A stretch of DNA of 64,000 nucleotides, taken from Trichobilharzia szidati (Eukaryota; Platyhelminthes; Trematoda; Strigeidida; Schistosomatidae). The notes below the pieces were generated by a model, which saw only the letters and a program-made list of their open reading frames with translations, had not been told where the DNA came from and ran no database searches. Shown piece after piece: positions 34,061 to 44,309 of this stretch. Position 1 is the first letter of the stretch; every line of letters starts with the position of its first letter. The stretch is from the NCBI GenBank assembly GCA_944472155.2, contig OX235279.1, forward strand, positions 155,828,199 through 155,892,198, read 5' to 3'. The translations under genes were made by a program, and so were the position numbers.

Positions 34061-34290
34061 TGCGTCGGTGGCATAGTGTTTAGGACGCTCGCCGACCACG
34101 CATATGGTCCGGGGTTCGATCCCCGGCCGACGCACTCCTTTACCTCGCTATACCAGAAATAATGCTGGTGAAGAGGAGAGGTTGGGCATCAGACTAGCAA
34201 CCCCATCCTGTAAAATAAACACTGCCACAGAAACTCCAAGCCACTAGCTTGAAGCCCTAAGTTCCATTGGGGAACGTGAAGGAAAAAAAT
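34061..34290 (+). mobile_element. tRNA-headed SINE, family 2, in U copy 2
   Basis: Mirror copy of 25778-25551. Head at 34061-34134: 8-bp acceptor-like stem, A-box-like GTGGCATAGTGTTTAGGA, B-box-like GGGTTCGATCCC. The body ends before an A-run at 34284-34290. Confidence 0.8.
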
Positions 34291-34436
34291 TGGTATTTGT
34301 AGTTGGAAAACGGTCAAAAGTGTAAAATAATAATGACGATGATAGTGTTGATAATATCAATAGCTAAGATTATTGGATGATTGTAAATAGTGTCAGCATA
34401 AAGTACAAATAGGAGAAGATTGAAGAGCAATGTGTT

Positions 34437-35900
34437 TTGCTTTCTAGGTGTGTCAGCTGTCATTCATTCAAGGTGCAAACTGACGCAATCAGTTCTACTC
34501 TTCGTTTGCTGAATGCTGTCGTTGGCCGATGCTTGGCGAGATGGATGACTCATAAGGGGACTGTGGGTAAGATTGGCGTTCGTGATTACACATTTTTGCA
34601 ACTTATAATTCGTATGTAAACTTTTAATCAACACAGCATTGTACACTAACAACATATTCGGATGTCATAGTTGGTAAACAATCGGAACTGGGGAACACCG
34701 AAGTGATAGTCAAAGTCACCAAAAATTGGTGTCATAATCAACGGCCTCGGAAAAGAAATGAGTACTCATCAGAAGAGGTAGTTTTTATGAACAAATGTTC
34801 AACTGTTTTCCTTACTTCATTGTTATTTCAACGTATTCAACTGTTTCCCTGATTCCTCTGTTACAGGTGCCCTGCAACGTCAGCCAACCTAGTCAGTCCC
34901 AGTCAATCACGGTCCCCGAAATAATATATGAAATCGATATTGTTGACTTTCTTTACCTGTAACTGTTTTGACGAGAGTAATATTCAATTGTATGAAATGT
35001 ATTATTGCCACACTGCACTAGCCTTGTTTTATATCAGTGGAATACAGAGTTGTAAAGATCTTAGAATCTAAGATGAGTATTCATTGCGCTCGTAAATGTG
35101 GGAGAATTCAGTTTATTCGCTAGCAGTTGAGGCCGAAGGTTGGTGAGCCGTTCGTTTGATCAGTGGGAAAACTGGGTGAAAATATTGGAAGTGATTGAAA
35201 ACTTGGGTGATTTGTTCGTCCGAGAGGTGAGATAAATGGGCGAAAACGTTGGTATAGACGTGGAATAAATGGGAAGAGTGGCTAATTACTCACTTCTGGA
35301 GGTGGGAGATATGGGTGAGAGTGTGGGGTGTGTGGGCGAAGTGGGTAGATTCTGCTGCGCATTTCGCTCACGTCTTCGCCGATCGAAATCGCCCATTCAG
35401 CCCAGCCGAGATTTTACCTGCTTTGCCCCTATATACATTCTCTGACAGCCAGGAGGAGATGAAAAGGAGCCAATTATTTTCCGGTTATATAGTAGGTTGT
35501 TAGTCTCACGCCGTACACCACCTCTATGACAAAGGAAGGGGGCGGTCCGAATACGGTGTAGTGGAGATTGTGTACTTGGTTGTGCGAGAATATAATCCCT
35601 CACAATGACTTGTAGTCCCACGTGGTAAGATTAGAGTTGTGAATGAAGAGGGTGCTGAGACTTAGAGTGTGTGTTTGAACCACTTCTCACATGAGTTCAG
35701 GTGTCTGTCAACTACAATAATAACGAGCTGACTTGGTGGCACACCACCTGGCCTAAATACAACCCTTCACACAGTTGGAGATATGATATAGTCTTTTTTG
35801 AGTAGCCCAGGTAAGACTAAGGGGGAGCAGTGAAGTGCAGTAGGTGAGATTCAAGGGTCAAGAAACTGTGAGTGTTGAGGTTGACTGATTCTTACCTTCT
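34437..35900 (+). other. non-coding part of segment U with TGGGYGA patch
   Basis: No recognisable gene. At 35150-35350 TGGGTGA, TGGGCGA and close variants recur about every 20-40 bases on the plus strand. The same patch occurs at 24460-24720 (minus) and 50360-50560. Confidence 0.5.
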
Positions 35901-35912
35901 TCAGGCAGCAGG

Positions 35913-36298
35913 TTTTGTACTTGTTGAATTTATAAGTGATTCCCACTCTTACTACCTACCTATATCGGGGTTTGGTGGTAGACATATAGGTTCACGGAAA
36001 CTGGAGCACAGTCGGAGTGTCCGCAGGTGTTGCATATGTGTCTGTTGATCGATAGCTTCTAAGTATGTCATCTGGGTTTATGTGAATAGCCAGACTGGGG
36101 TCTTGTGTGTGTTGCTATGGAAAACGAAATGCATCGATGGGTTGAGATATGAGAGTTGTTGGTGATGAGGCCTCTGATAATAATTTGAAAATTTCGAATA
36201 TCCTGTTGTCAGGGAAGTTCTTTCTTTTGTTTCCATCTTTGTTGGTTTGCGGCTTGGCATCCTAACATGCACAGCTTACTATTCATTTTTCAAATGTT
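35913..36298 (+). repeat. repeat Q, long copy
   Basis: Its first ~265 bases are repeated inverted at 41650-41916; its last ~100 bases form the palindrome spacer at 31291-31389. U copy 2 ends exactly where Q begins. No coding function is recognised, and Q may be part of an unidentified retroelement. Confidence 0.8.
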
Positions 36299-36410
36299 TC
36301 TTTTATTTACAGCTTGTTTCATGCAGACTCTAGAATGAACACTGCTATCGTGAACGACAAGTGTTAACGACGGTGAATCTAGATTCATGTCATGTTATCA
36401 ATCAAAAATA

Positions 36411-37000
36411 TGTTATTCCCTATTAGTTTGTTTATTAGATGTATCACACAGTGAAACAGTGTTGTTCACTGGATGACGTTTAGAACTAAATGTATTGTTC
36501 ATAATCATATCAATTATAATCACACGACTTCGAAACTTGAGTTTTATAGTTTTCTTTGTTCTCTCTTATTTGTCGTCGTCGGGGTAGTAGAATTTTCCAG
36601 ATATCTGCGACAGGTGTTGAATCCTTCCTATTACACGTATTTGCAGTTGATTCGATAAACAAAGCTTCTGTTATCAATCTCTCCCTCCACCCTGTTACAT
36701 TAGATTTTAAAACTCATCTTATCCTATCCTATTGTATGGTTGTGTGCAATTGCATGTAGTGCTATAGCTGAACTATTCTCTAGATTTCTTGTCTTAATCG
36801 GGTCAAACAATCTAGATTTTGCTAGACTTTTATGCTCGGCTAGTCTGACTGCCCCTGTTCTGCTAGTTTGACCTATGCATTTGACCTGATAATCATTGCA
36901 GGCAGGGTATTAGACAAACTAAATTGTTTTGTTTTAAAGGCTCCACAGAATCCTTGTGGGTTTGTGTCTAATTGAGTTTGTGGGTTTGAATGCCACTTTT
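36411..37000 (-). pseudogene. PLE-A 3' fragment (GIY-YIG end)
   Basis: It follows the 3' 600 bases of the 56-64 kb PLE units in the same orientation: terminal segment, the end of the GIY-YIG domain, then to the equivalent of the ETNSIRNKL-like stretch. Frameshifts and substitutions are common. The hairpin motif is retained as GAAC...GTTC (36487-36510). Confidence 0.8.
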
Positions 37001-37137
37001 ATATGTTACTTAAGCAAAATCTGTCCCTTCATCCCTTGTTGTCTGTGTGTCAAACAAGTGGTCAGGTGCATATTGTGTGTATCTATCAAGCTAGACATCA
37101 CTCTTAAAACATATTGTATTAATTTGAGTTTATTCAG

Positions 37138-37449
37138 GAAAATCTTCCCACTAGTGCAAGTACCAGTGTACAAGCTAAACCATTACAGATTACTACTACT
37201 ACTACTACTATATAATAATAATAATCCAGCAAAAAAGTGTTTAGTAAACGCAAATACTAAGGATCACAATAATATACTAAAAATACAGAATGGACCTGTT
37301 AGTGTAATTAAGCCAGCTCAACCAGCAAGCTTTCAGAAAGTTCGACCAGTGGTGGAAGTTCACACAAATCAGCCTGCTGGACAATTGCAAGTACAGAAGA
37401 AAGTTGTTAAACCTAAGGCAGTACCGGTGATCGGTAGTCCAGTAGTCGA
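37138..37449 (+). CDS. candidate exon of an unrecognised host gene
   Basis: It has an acceptor-like TTGAGTTTATTCAG before 37138 and a good donor GA/GTAAGTT at 37450. The open frame includes NPAKKCLVNANTK, SVIKPAQPASFQKVRPVVEV and KKVVKPKAVPVIGSPVVE, rich in Pro, Val, Lys and Gln. An imperfect ACT-trinucleotide run at 37193-37210 sits at a place where the more protein-like upstream frame (ENLPTSASTSVQAKPLQ) would need a shift. The exon may therefore be mutated or its start misjudged. No domain is recognised. Confidence 0.35.
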
Positions 37450-37890
37450 GTAAGTTAAATTCTATCGTATAATGTTTATTATATATGTATACACATGTGC
37501 AGTGTAACTTGTTTTTTTATAGTTTTGAAATAAGTATTATAAATGTAATCAGATGATGATCAATACATTAGGACTAACATTTCATATGACCGACTGACTG
37601 AGAAAAAAAGAGATTCCAGAGAACGACAATAACCAGAAATGTGGGAGAGAGAAAGAGTAGTAGTATCATGGGAAAACAGTAGCGTTTGATTTGGATGTGG
37701 GAGATCAAAAAAGACCGAATGCATCTGAGGCGGCTGAGAATGATTTCGAACCATTTCACTAATTGTCTCCAGTCTTCATTGGTTCTTAGGATCCTGAGAA
37801 CTCCAAACAGGAGATCTATACCCACACAGGTTTCTAACTTCATTTACATAATTTCATTAATTTTCATCGCTTGATTTGATTGATAGTAGT
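37450..37890. other. no recognisable gene
   Basis: Probably intronic if the flanking exon candidate is real. No shared repeat is seen. Confidence 0.4.
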
Positions 37891-37892
37891 AT

Positions 37893-38338
37893 TTTCCATA
37901 TTTCTGGTATGAGTGATGAGTCATTCCTATTGCATGTGTTGGGTGTAGACTCGATGAACAAAGATTCAGCAATCAACCTCTCTCTCCACCTACCTAGATT
38001 ACTTTTTAGACTTTTAACCCTCCCCCATCCTATTGTGTGGTTGTGTGTTAATGCGTGCAGTGTGATTGCTGAGCTAGCTCTAATTAGTCTAAAACAGGAT
38101 AAAAACATCGTCACCGCAAAAGCTGACAAAGAAAACTCCACAGTAGTTTTGGATAAATCTGACTATATCAAGAAAGTCATTGAACATATTGAGACGGGTC
38201 CATATGAGGAAATTAAGAAGCCTGTAGACACAATAATGAATAAAGTTAAGAAATCTACAGCAGAATTAATACGCAGAATGAAGCCATCACTGAGTGAGTC
38301 TAAATGGTTTAATTTAATGCCTAAAACTAATAATGCTA
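37893..38338. pseudogene. PLE-A fragments in inverted arrangement
   Basis: Bases 37893-38095 match the PLE-A GIY-YIG end on the minus strand. From 38097 to 38338 the plus strand encodes an internal PLE-A piece (DKSDYIKKVIEHIETGPYEE, then ESKWFNLMPKTNNASR) that lies ~1.3 kb further 5' in the intact element. The two are head-to-head with an abrupt join. The plus-strand piece ends where SR2 sequence starts. Confidence 0.75.
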
Positions 38339-38817
38339 GTAGAACTCATAGATGCTAGAAGACTTATTCCGGCGAGCTCCGAATTCAATGAGGAGCGAAA
38401 GCTGCACAAAAGGAAACTTACGAAAAGTCTCCGCAAGGACCGTGAACAGTGGTGGATGACAAAGGCGAAAGAGATGGAAAAAGCATCGGCGATAGGCAAC
38501 TCTTTAGACTCATCAGGGAAACGGGTGGGGGAAGGCAAATCATAAGTGAGACTATTTCTGAGAAAAATGGCTCCTTTATTAGCTCTCAGGATAGATGCCT
38601 TGAACGCTGGAAAGAACACTTTGAGAAACAATTTAACTTGCCTACAGCCACACTGAACCCCCACCCCGCCCTCCAGCACACACCCGAATGGGATATGGAC
38701 ACTGGCCCGCCGTCTGTAAGTGAGGTCACGAAAGCTATCTGTAATTTGAAACGAGACAAAGTGGCAGGACCCGACGGAATTATTCCGGAGGTGTTTAAAT
38801 ATGGGGTGACATACTAG
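38333..38817 (+). pseudogene. RTE linker and RT N-terminal region
   Basis: Two overlapping frames (38333-38545 and 38449-38817) together cover the linker and the start of the RT (NLKRDKVAGPDGIIPEVF). The switch near 38500 is a frameshift; a second break follows KYGVTY at 38817. Confidence 0.75.
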
Positions 38818-38990
38818 TATGTAGTTTAACTAAGGTACTAGGTAACGTCTGGGAATCAGAGACGATTCCATCAGACTGGGATAAGTCACTTATTATACCA
38901 ATATTCAAGAAGGGAGACAAGTCCTCATGTGATAATCATAGGAGGATCAGCCTGACGAAGATAGTCTCTAAAATCCTAGGCTCAGTAATC

Positions 38991-39581
38991 ATGCACAGAT
39001 TAAGCAGAACTCGGAAGGAACAAACGAGGGAAAATCAAGCAGACTTTAGGCCAGGTAGAGGGTGCATAGATCATATCTTCACTCTCCGGCAGATCCTAGA
39101 ACATAGACACACTGTTAGGCGTCCAACAATTGCCATATTTCTTGACTTGAAGGCGGCCTTCGACTCCGTGGATCGAAAGGTACTATGGCAATGTATGATT
39201 GTAAAAGGAGTGCCAAGAAAGTACATTGCACTAATCAAGGCACTCTACTCAAACTCACGTAGCCGTGTAAGGACTTATGGGGAATTGTCATCTGAATTGT
39301 TAACAACCAGTGGTGTCCGTCAAGGATGTCCACTTTCCCCCTTTCTGTTTAACTTCATCATAAATATGCTAATGGAAGTATCCTTAACTGAACTTAACGA
39401 CTTAGGAATCGACTTGTTACCAGGGAATAGTCTTATGGACTTAGAATATGCAGATGACATAGTTCTGTTAGGGGAGGATGCTGACAAAATGCAGAGTCTT
39501 CTGAACACCTTGAGCAGCAATCTTCGTATGTTTGGCATGCGATTCGCCCCTGTGAAATGTAAGATGCTGCTACAGGAATGA
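38991..39581 (+). pseudogene. RTE reverse transcriptase palm
   Basis: An open 196-codon stretch contains FLDLKAAFDSVDRKVLW (catalytic Asp), VRQGCPLSPFLFNFIINMLM, and the active site YADD in LEYADDIVLLGED, followed by FGMRFAPVKCKMLLQE. The palm is complete, but upstream RT motifs lie in another frame and the C-terminus is lost. Confidence 0.85.
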
Positions 39582-39839
39582 CTGGACTACGTCAACCCCT
39601 AGCTGAGTGACAGGGAGTGAAGTGATAGAACATGTTGACCACTTCACCTATTTGGGAAGTTGTATCAGCACCATCGGATTGATTGGTGACGAAATCTCAA
39701 CACGGATCCAAAAAGCTTTAAGATAAGTTTGGGTCGACTTCCCCTGCCTTCTCAACCTTGTGAAATAAACACTGCTAAGTACTGGGTTGTCAGCCATTGT
39801 TTTAAAGATAGATTTATAAGCCCAAGTTTACAATATTCT

Positions 39840-40634
39840 TCAATGTCCATTTTTTAAAGTAGATTAATGGATCTAGTCGGTTGTAGCAAAAATGGGTTCA
39901 CACAGTGAATGTACTGATGTCTGTTCCCTTGATGAAAAGTACGTTCTTTCAATTGCCTCTTTACACTACCTACCAAAGACATCTATCGTCACGAAAATTG
40001 TGACCAGTTGTGCTAATAAAAGTTGCGTTAAGGTCGGAATGTGTGACTAGTGTCATCTGTGCAATTCATTGTGACTTGATGCATACGGTGTGTATCTCTG
40101 TACACGGCTCTCGTCAACCGTCACATTTTATCTATATGTAACTGGTATATGCTTCGCAATTTTTAAAAGTTCTCTGACACACGATTGGACTGAACTGGCT
40201 CATACATCAGTAAAAGTAGTGAAGTGGCTAATTGCGTTGACCATGTCGCTCATATGAAGTTTCATCAACCCTAGTGAACGCGTTGCTGGCGAAATTTCAG
40301 CATAAATACAAACGGTTTTTTGGGGATTGGCCAACTTGAGAAGTTTCCACACTTCATTGATATCCGGTTATCTGTCACAGCACTTATATATTGTATATCC
40401 GTTCTGTCAGTTGTTCAAGTGCACAGTGTTTTTTGCCCGTATATTTGTTTTGGACATTAGCTACGAATGCTGGACCATTAATTTTCTCGGACAGTATTAT
40501 CAGCTGAAGATGAAAGTCATATAAGTCACCGACTGTGTGTATGGGCAACGCAATGAAATGTAGACAATTCAATATTCGTACGAACTTGTTTGGTTTCAGT
40601 GTTAAACCCTAAGATAATGTGTATTTCCTTGCAG
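39840..40634. other. no recognisable gene
   Basis: Probably intronic or intergenic. No shared repeats are visible. Confidence 0.4.
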
Positions 40635-40787
40635 GTTTCCCGAACGAGTAGGAATATTTGCGATCAAAATGATTCTCACAACTTGAAAGCGAACACTCCC
40701 GAGGCAACCACTGCTGTTTTGGAACAAAAGCGTCGAACACTGGTGGATGCTTCTGATTTCGAACCACCTCGCAAACGTGCTATTAAG
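40635..40787 (+). CDS. candidate internal exon, unrecognised gene
   Basis: 153 bases (51 codons) lie between the acceptor TTTCCTTGCAG and the donor AAG/GTGAGT. Only one of the three frames is open: VSRTSRNICDQNDSHNLK, then RRTLVDASDFEPPRKRAIK. This protein-like, basic sequence with strong splice signals on both sides makes a real exon likely. Its phase is 0 at both ends, which does not fit direct joining to the candidate exon ending at 37449. Other exons may have been missed. Confidence 0.5.
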
Positions 40788-41650
40788 GTGAGTATAGTAG
40801 TAACAATGGTTTTAAGCTATATCAACTTTGAAAACATTTGACTAAATAGTCTCATGAAGATTAGGCATCTAGTGAGTTGTCAAATGTAACTACTAACATT
40901 TGCCTGCTGCACTGCATGAGCACAGTCAGATTAACGCTACCATCGGTATAAGTGTTTAGCCTCTCTTCCCAAATCATTGGACACTGATATTCAGCTACCC
41001 CATGCATTTGTAACTTTGAAGTGTATCCTTCTTTATAGTGACCTGTGCGGTTACTGCCTGTTGTATCATAGGTCGTCTGCCTGTGACACACGTCTTAGCA
41101 ATACGGCTGTAGCAGCAGTTAGGTGTTTCTCTCGGACAAACTGAAACCAGCCTATATTAGCTCCATACCGAAAATCACACATCCCAACTTACTTACGAGC
41201 GATCCCTAGCCCCTGGTTACATCTTTACATGGACACAACTCCGAAAACACTTCAAACTCAACTTGTGTCACTAGCCTTAAGCAGTTGTCCCTTTGGCTCA
41301 ACGTCACGCAATTTTAGTACTCCTTCTCTTCCACACACCCCAAAAGCAAACAAACTTCCACGCTGCGGTGTCAACAACCAGGAAGTGGGAATAAACCCCT
41401 ACACAATTTCTTAACCACACAAGACTTTATTCACCATTATCTACCCACCTTCGTCTAGTTGCTTCACACCACCCACTGTTAACACTCTCCCACTAGCAGC
41501 TCCGCCACGTTCTCTTATCTCCCTACCAACAATACAAACAGAGAAGCAGACAAAAACCCCAAAACACTACTAATGGTCGCTGAAACCACGCTGCCAGCTT
41601 CATATTGATGAAGTATTCATCAAAGTCACGACCGTTTCTCAAACCTGACA
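40788..41650. other. no recognisable gene; probably intron
   Basis: Contains C-rich low-complexity sequence at 41320-41560 and no coding signature. Confidence 0.4.
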
Positions 41651-41916
41651 ACAGACCTCATCACCAACAACTCTCATATCTCAACCCATCGATGCATTTC
41701 GTTTTCCATAGCAACACACACAAGACCCCAGTCTGGCTATTCATATAAACCCAGATGACATACTTAGAAGCTATCGATCAACAGACACATATGCAACACC
41801 TGTGGACACTCCGACTGTGCTCCAGTTTCCGTGAACCTATACGTCTACCACCAAACCCCGATATAGGTAGGTAGTAAGAGTGGGAATCACTTATAAATTC
41901 AACAAGTACAAAACGG
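41650..41916 (-). repeat. repeat Q, inverted partial copy
   Basis: Reverse complement of 35913-36180 with few differences. With that copy it flanks the 5.4-kb block of PLE and SR2 fragments and exon candidates. Confidence 0.85.
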
Positions 41917-42121
41917 TACAAATATTTACAAATACATAAGACAAAAATACCATCCTCATGTAGAAAATACTAAACTGGACCACCATGTTGTAAGCTAATC
42001 ATGATCCAATCAGAACACACTACAACAGTCATCTCTTCTGGGGGAAGCAAGTATGCAAAAAACTACACAACACAAACTTTCGCTTCCTCCCTTATCCAAA
42101 CACTAGATACATTATAGGTTT

Positions 42122-42174
42122 TCAGGCCGTAGGTGTTACGAACTTCCTGAAATAACCTTGCATTTGCAAAGTGG
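42122..42174 (-). repeat. short copy of the tubulin-LINE junction sequence
   Basis: Encodes [17 protein letters not shown] on the minus strand, close to 32224-32280 and its mirror at 30457-30400. Only this ~53-base core is shared. Confidence 0.6.
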
Positions 42175-42390
42175 GGGAATACATGAGGTATGGAAAGTGA
42201 CTGACTAGAGGCTTTCCCAAAGGGAGTTGGGGAATAGGTGCAATAATTAAATATCGGATTCCGACTCTCATGTGTAATGTGAGTCAGTCAACCAGGATGG
42301 TTAGCCAACACTTTATTCTTATTGACCAAGAGATGTAATAACAATATGCACAACAGTAGTCCCGTAGACACTGTGGTCGATTATCTGCAG

Positions 42391-42506
42391 GTGTTTCGAT
42401 TAATTGGAAATGCTTTGATGATAAGGAATCAAACAATTCCAACAGTGGTGTGAACACGGGTGGTAATTTTGCTCGAAATATTACCAATAACAAAACTTAT
42501 CATTGT
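42391..42506 (+). CDS. candidate penultimate exon, unrecognised gene
   Basis: It follows the acceptor-like GATTATCTGCAG and is open in one phase: SINWKCFDDKESNNSNSG, then NFARNITNNKTYHC. Ending at 42506 with GTGTAA as donor, it joins in frame across an 86-base pyrimidine-rich intron to the exon at 42593. Asn/Ser-rich; no domain recognised. The donor is weak. Confidence 0.35.
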
Positions 42507-42592
42507 GTGTAAACAATTGAAATATAATTATACTTTATTTGATGCTACATCTTGTTTTTATTTATTTATGTTTTTGTTATACTTCATAGCAG

Positions 42593-42712
42593 AAGATGTT
42601 CAGTAAGAGTAATCAGTCGAGTGCAAGTGAATTGCCTGCCTGGAGGACTGGGAAAAGAGAAGCATCTGTCGACAGACTACGTGAGCTTGATGATTTACCT
42701 GTGAACAATTAA
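42593..42712 (+). CDS. candidate last exon, unrecognised gene
   Basis: It follows the acceptor TATACTTCATAGCAG and reads KMFSKSNQSSASELPAWRTG, then REASVDRLRELDDLPVNN and a TAA stop. Overlapping AATAAA motifs (42713-42730) come directly after and could be the polyadenylation signal. Same strand as the exons at 37138 and 40635. No family recognised. Confidence 0.4.
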   Translation, partial: KMFSKSNQSSASELPAWRTGKREASVDRLRELDDLPVNN

Positions 42713-42727
42713 ATAAATAAATAAATA

Positions 42728-43154
42728 TATTCTCATAGTATAGTACATGAGGGACGCCAGTTTACAGGCATCATCAAATTGTTGCAGAAATAGAACCATA
42801 TAATTCCATCACAATTTACAGGCAGTAGCAAGATTTGCTTTACATGTTCGCTGGAGATTACACATACACTTGATAAATGTTAATCCCAGTAGTATGAAAC
42901 AGCCTTTCCACTTATATACAATCATTTCTGTGCACAGTTGGAAAAATTTGCTAGATTGTCAGTGAGTGCAACACAACAGGAAATACAGAAGTATTGTCTT
43001 CGCATTAACAGAAAACCAGGTCTTTGGTGGATGGATCATAAGTGCCTGGGAAAAAAATAAAGCTTGAAGTCAATATTCATACATAACTTTGTTGGGTACA
43101 GAATCCTTGAATTATAGTTCATTGGTGTGTTATTTTGAAATAAGTGATCTGCAA
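42728..43154. repeat. loop of the inverted repeat, also at 52.4 kb
   Basis: Starting at TATTCTCATAGTATAGTACA, nearly the whole loop recurs at 52395-52797, without the arms and with a ~30-base deletion after GAGGGACGCC. Confidence 0.85.
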
Positions 43155-43614
43155 TTTATTTATTTATTTAATTGTTCACAGGTAAATCGTCAAGCTCACG
43201 TAGTCTGTCGACAGATGCTTCTCTTTTCCCAGTCCTCCAGGCAGGCAATTCACTTGCACTCGACTGATTACTCTTACTGAACATCTTCTGCTATGAAGTA
43301 TAACAAAAACATAAATAAATAAAAACAAGATGTAGCATCAAATAAAGTATAATTATATTTCAATTGTTTACACACAATGATAAGTTTTGTTATTGGTAAT
43401 ATTTCGAGCAAAATTACCACCCGTGTTCACACCACTGTTGGAATTGTTTGATTCCTTATCATCAAAGTATTTCCAATTAATCGAAACACCTGCAGATTAT
43501 CGACCACAGTGTCTACGGGACTACTGTTGTGCATATTGTTATTACATCTCTTGGTCAATAAGAATAAAGTGTTGGCTAACCATCCTGGTTGACTGACTCA
43601 CATTACTCATGAGA
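43155..43614. repeat. inverted repeat, right arm (duplicated gene 3' end)
   Basis: On the minus strand it carries the same last-exon and penultimate-exon sequence as the left arm, with a few substitutions. It would be an inverted duplicate of the gene end rather than a second gene. Confidence 0.85.
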
Positions 43615-43875
43615 ACACTGCCGTCAGTGCTCCTATGGGAGAGGGGCTAGTGTAATGCATGGTAAGTTCGGCGGCTTTCTAATGTTCAAAATCTGCTTGT
43701 CTATTTTCAGGTCGGCTGCGAAGTGTGCAGGAATCGGTTACCCAAGTCGAGGCAACGGATGACCAATAGGAGTACCCCTCCCCTCTCATCTATTTGTATT
43801 GTGATTTGTTGTAAATATAATGACTGACTTTGAGTCTTCGTTCTTGCTAGCCTGCGACACTTGTGTGATTATACT
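43615..43875 (+). other. short intron-like segment, otherwise unrecognised
   Basis: Bases 43670-43718 have GTAAGT at the start and TCTATTTTCAG at the end, 49 bases in all, within the small-intron size known in schistosomes. Flanking sequence reads in frame as VMHGRLRSVQESVTQVEATD before a stop. This may be an exon pair or part of an LTR element. Confidence 0.25.
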
Positions 43876-44046
43876 GCGCTGTGTGTGTTTACTTCGCGTT
43901 CTTCGAAGGTGGGTTTTGCCCAGTATGCATTTTCCACGTCTTCGCTCGTGCATTTAACGCAGAGTTGTTCGTGTTTGGCCGTAGAACGTGAAAAACTGGG
44001 TGCATTATAGTATATTAGTCGGAGTCTCATATCGTTCACAAGACTT
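43876..44046 (-). repeat. short inverted piece of segment U
   Basis: Corresponds to 48.56-48.72 kb reversed. It retains the uninterrupted CTTCGAAGG site (43906-43914). It lies just upstream of the CR1 element whose 3' end is attached to the full U copy 3. Confidence 0.8.
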
Positions 44047-44309
44047 TTTTCGTGCGCGCTTTGAAAAGGAGAGTGGCATTTTTTACGTTGTAAAGTAAAT
44101 TCTGCTTTAATTGTTCAAACCACATCAGAAGCTATTTAGTTCACTTTAACTGATTTATGTAGTTGAAGTGTTGTTCATATTATTCACAGTTTGTGTTTTG
44201 TTTGGTATTTACGCTTTTTTTCACGTACATACATTTGTGTATTTGGTTGGTATTAACCTCACAGTTTTTTCACGTACTTATATTTGTGTTGTTGAAACAA
44301 ATTGTCGCT

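Larger units (their letters stand above)
31390..35912 (+). repeat. segment U copy 2: right arm of the palindrome
   Basis: It is almost identical to the reverse complement of 31289-23931 once the insertion is removed (about 4.52 kb per arm). It begins AAATCACCTCATAGACG and ends at GGCAGCAGGTT, where it passes directly into repeat Q. Only scattered substitutions are visible. Confidence 0.92.
38333..39840 (+). mobile_element. SR2-like RTE LINE, 5'-truncated
   Basis: The sequence begins in the endonuclease-RT linker (SEFNEERKLHKRKLTKSLRK). After a shift near 38500 it gives LIRETGGGRQ, then VAGPDGIIPEVFKYG and the RT core. The family is RTE as in Schistosoma SR2, judged from FRPGRGCIDHIFTLRQILEH and GVRQGCPLSPFLFNF. 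The endonuclease is missing. The coding sequence decays beyond 39585. Confidence 0.85.
42263..42727. repeat. inverted repeat, left arm
   Basis: Matches the reverse complement of 43155-43614 with very few substitutions. The inner end is an (AAAT)n run; the loop is ~425 bases. Confidence 0.9.

Noticed and set aside
43615..43875. Solo LTR
   Set aside because: No second copy exists in the window, no TG...CA ends or flanking duplication could be fixed, and the region could equally be an exon pair.
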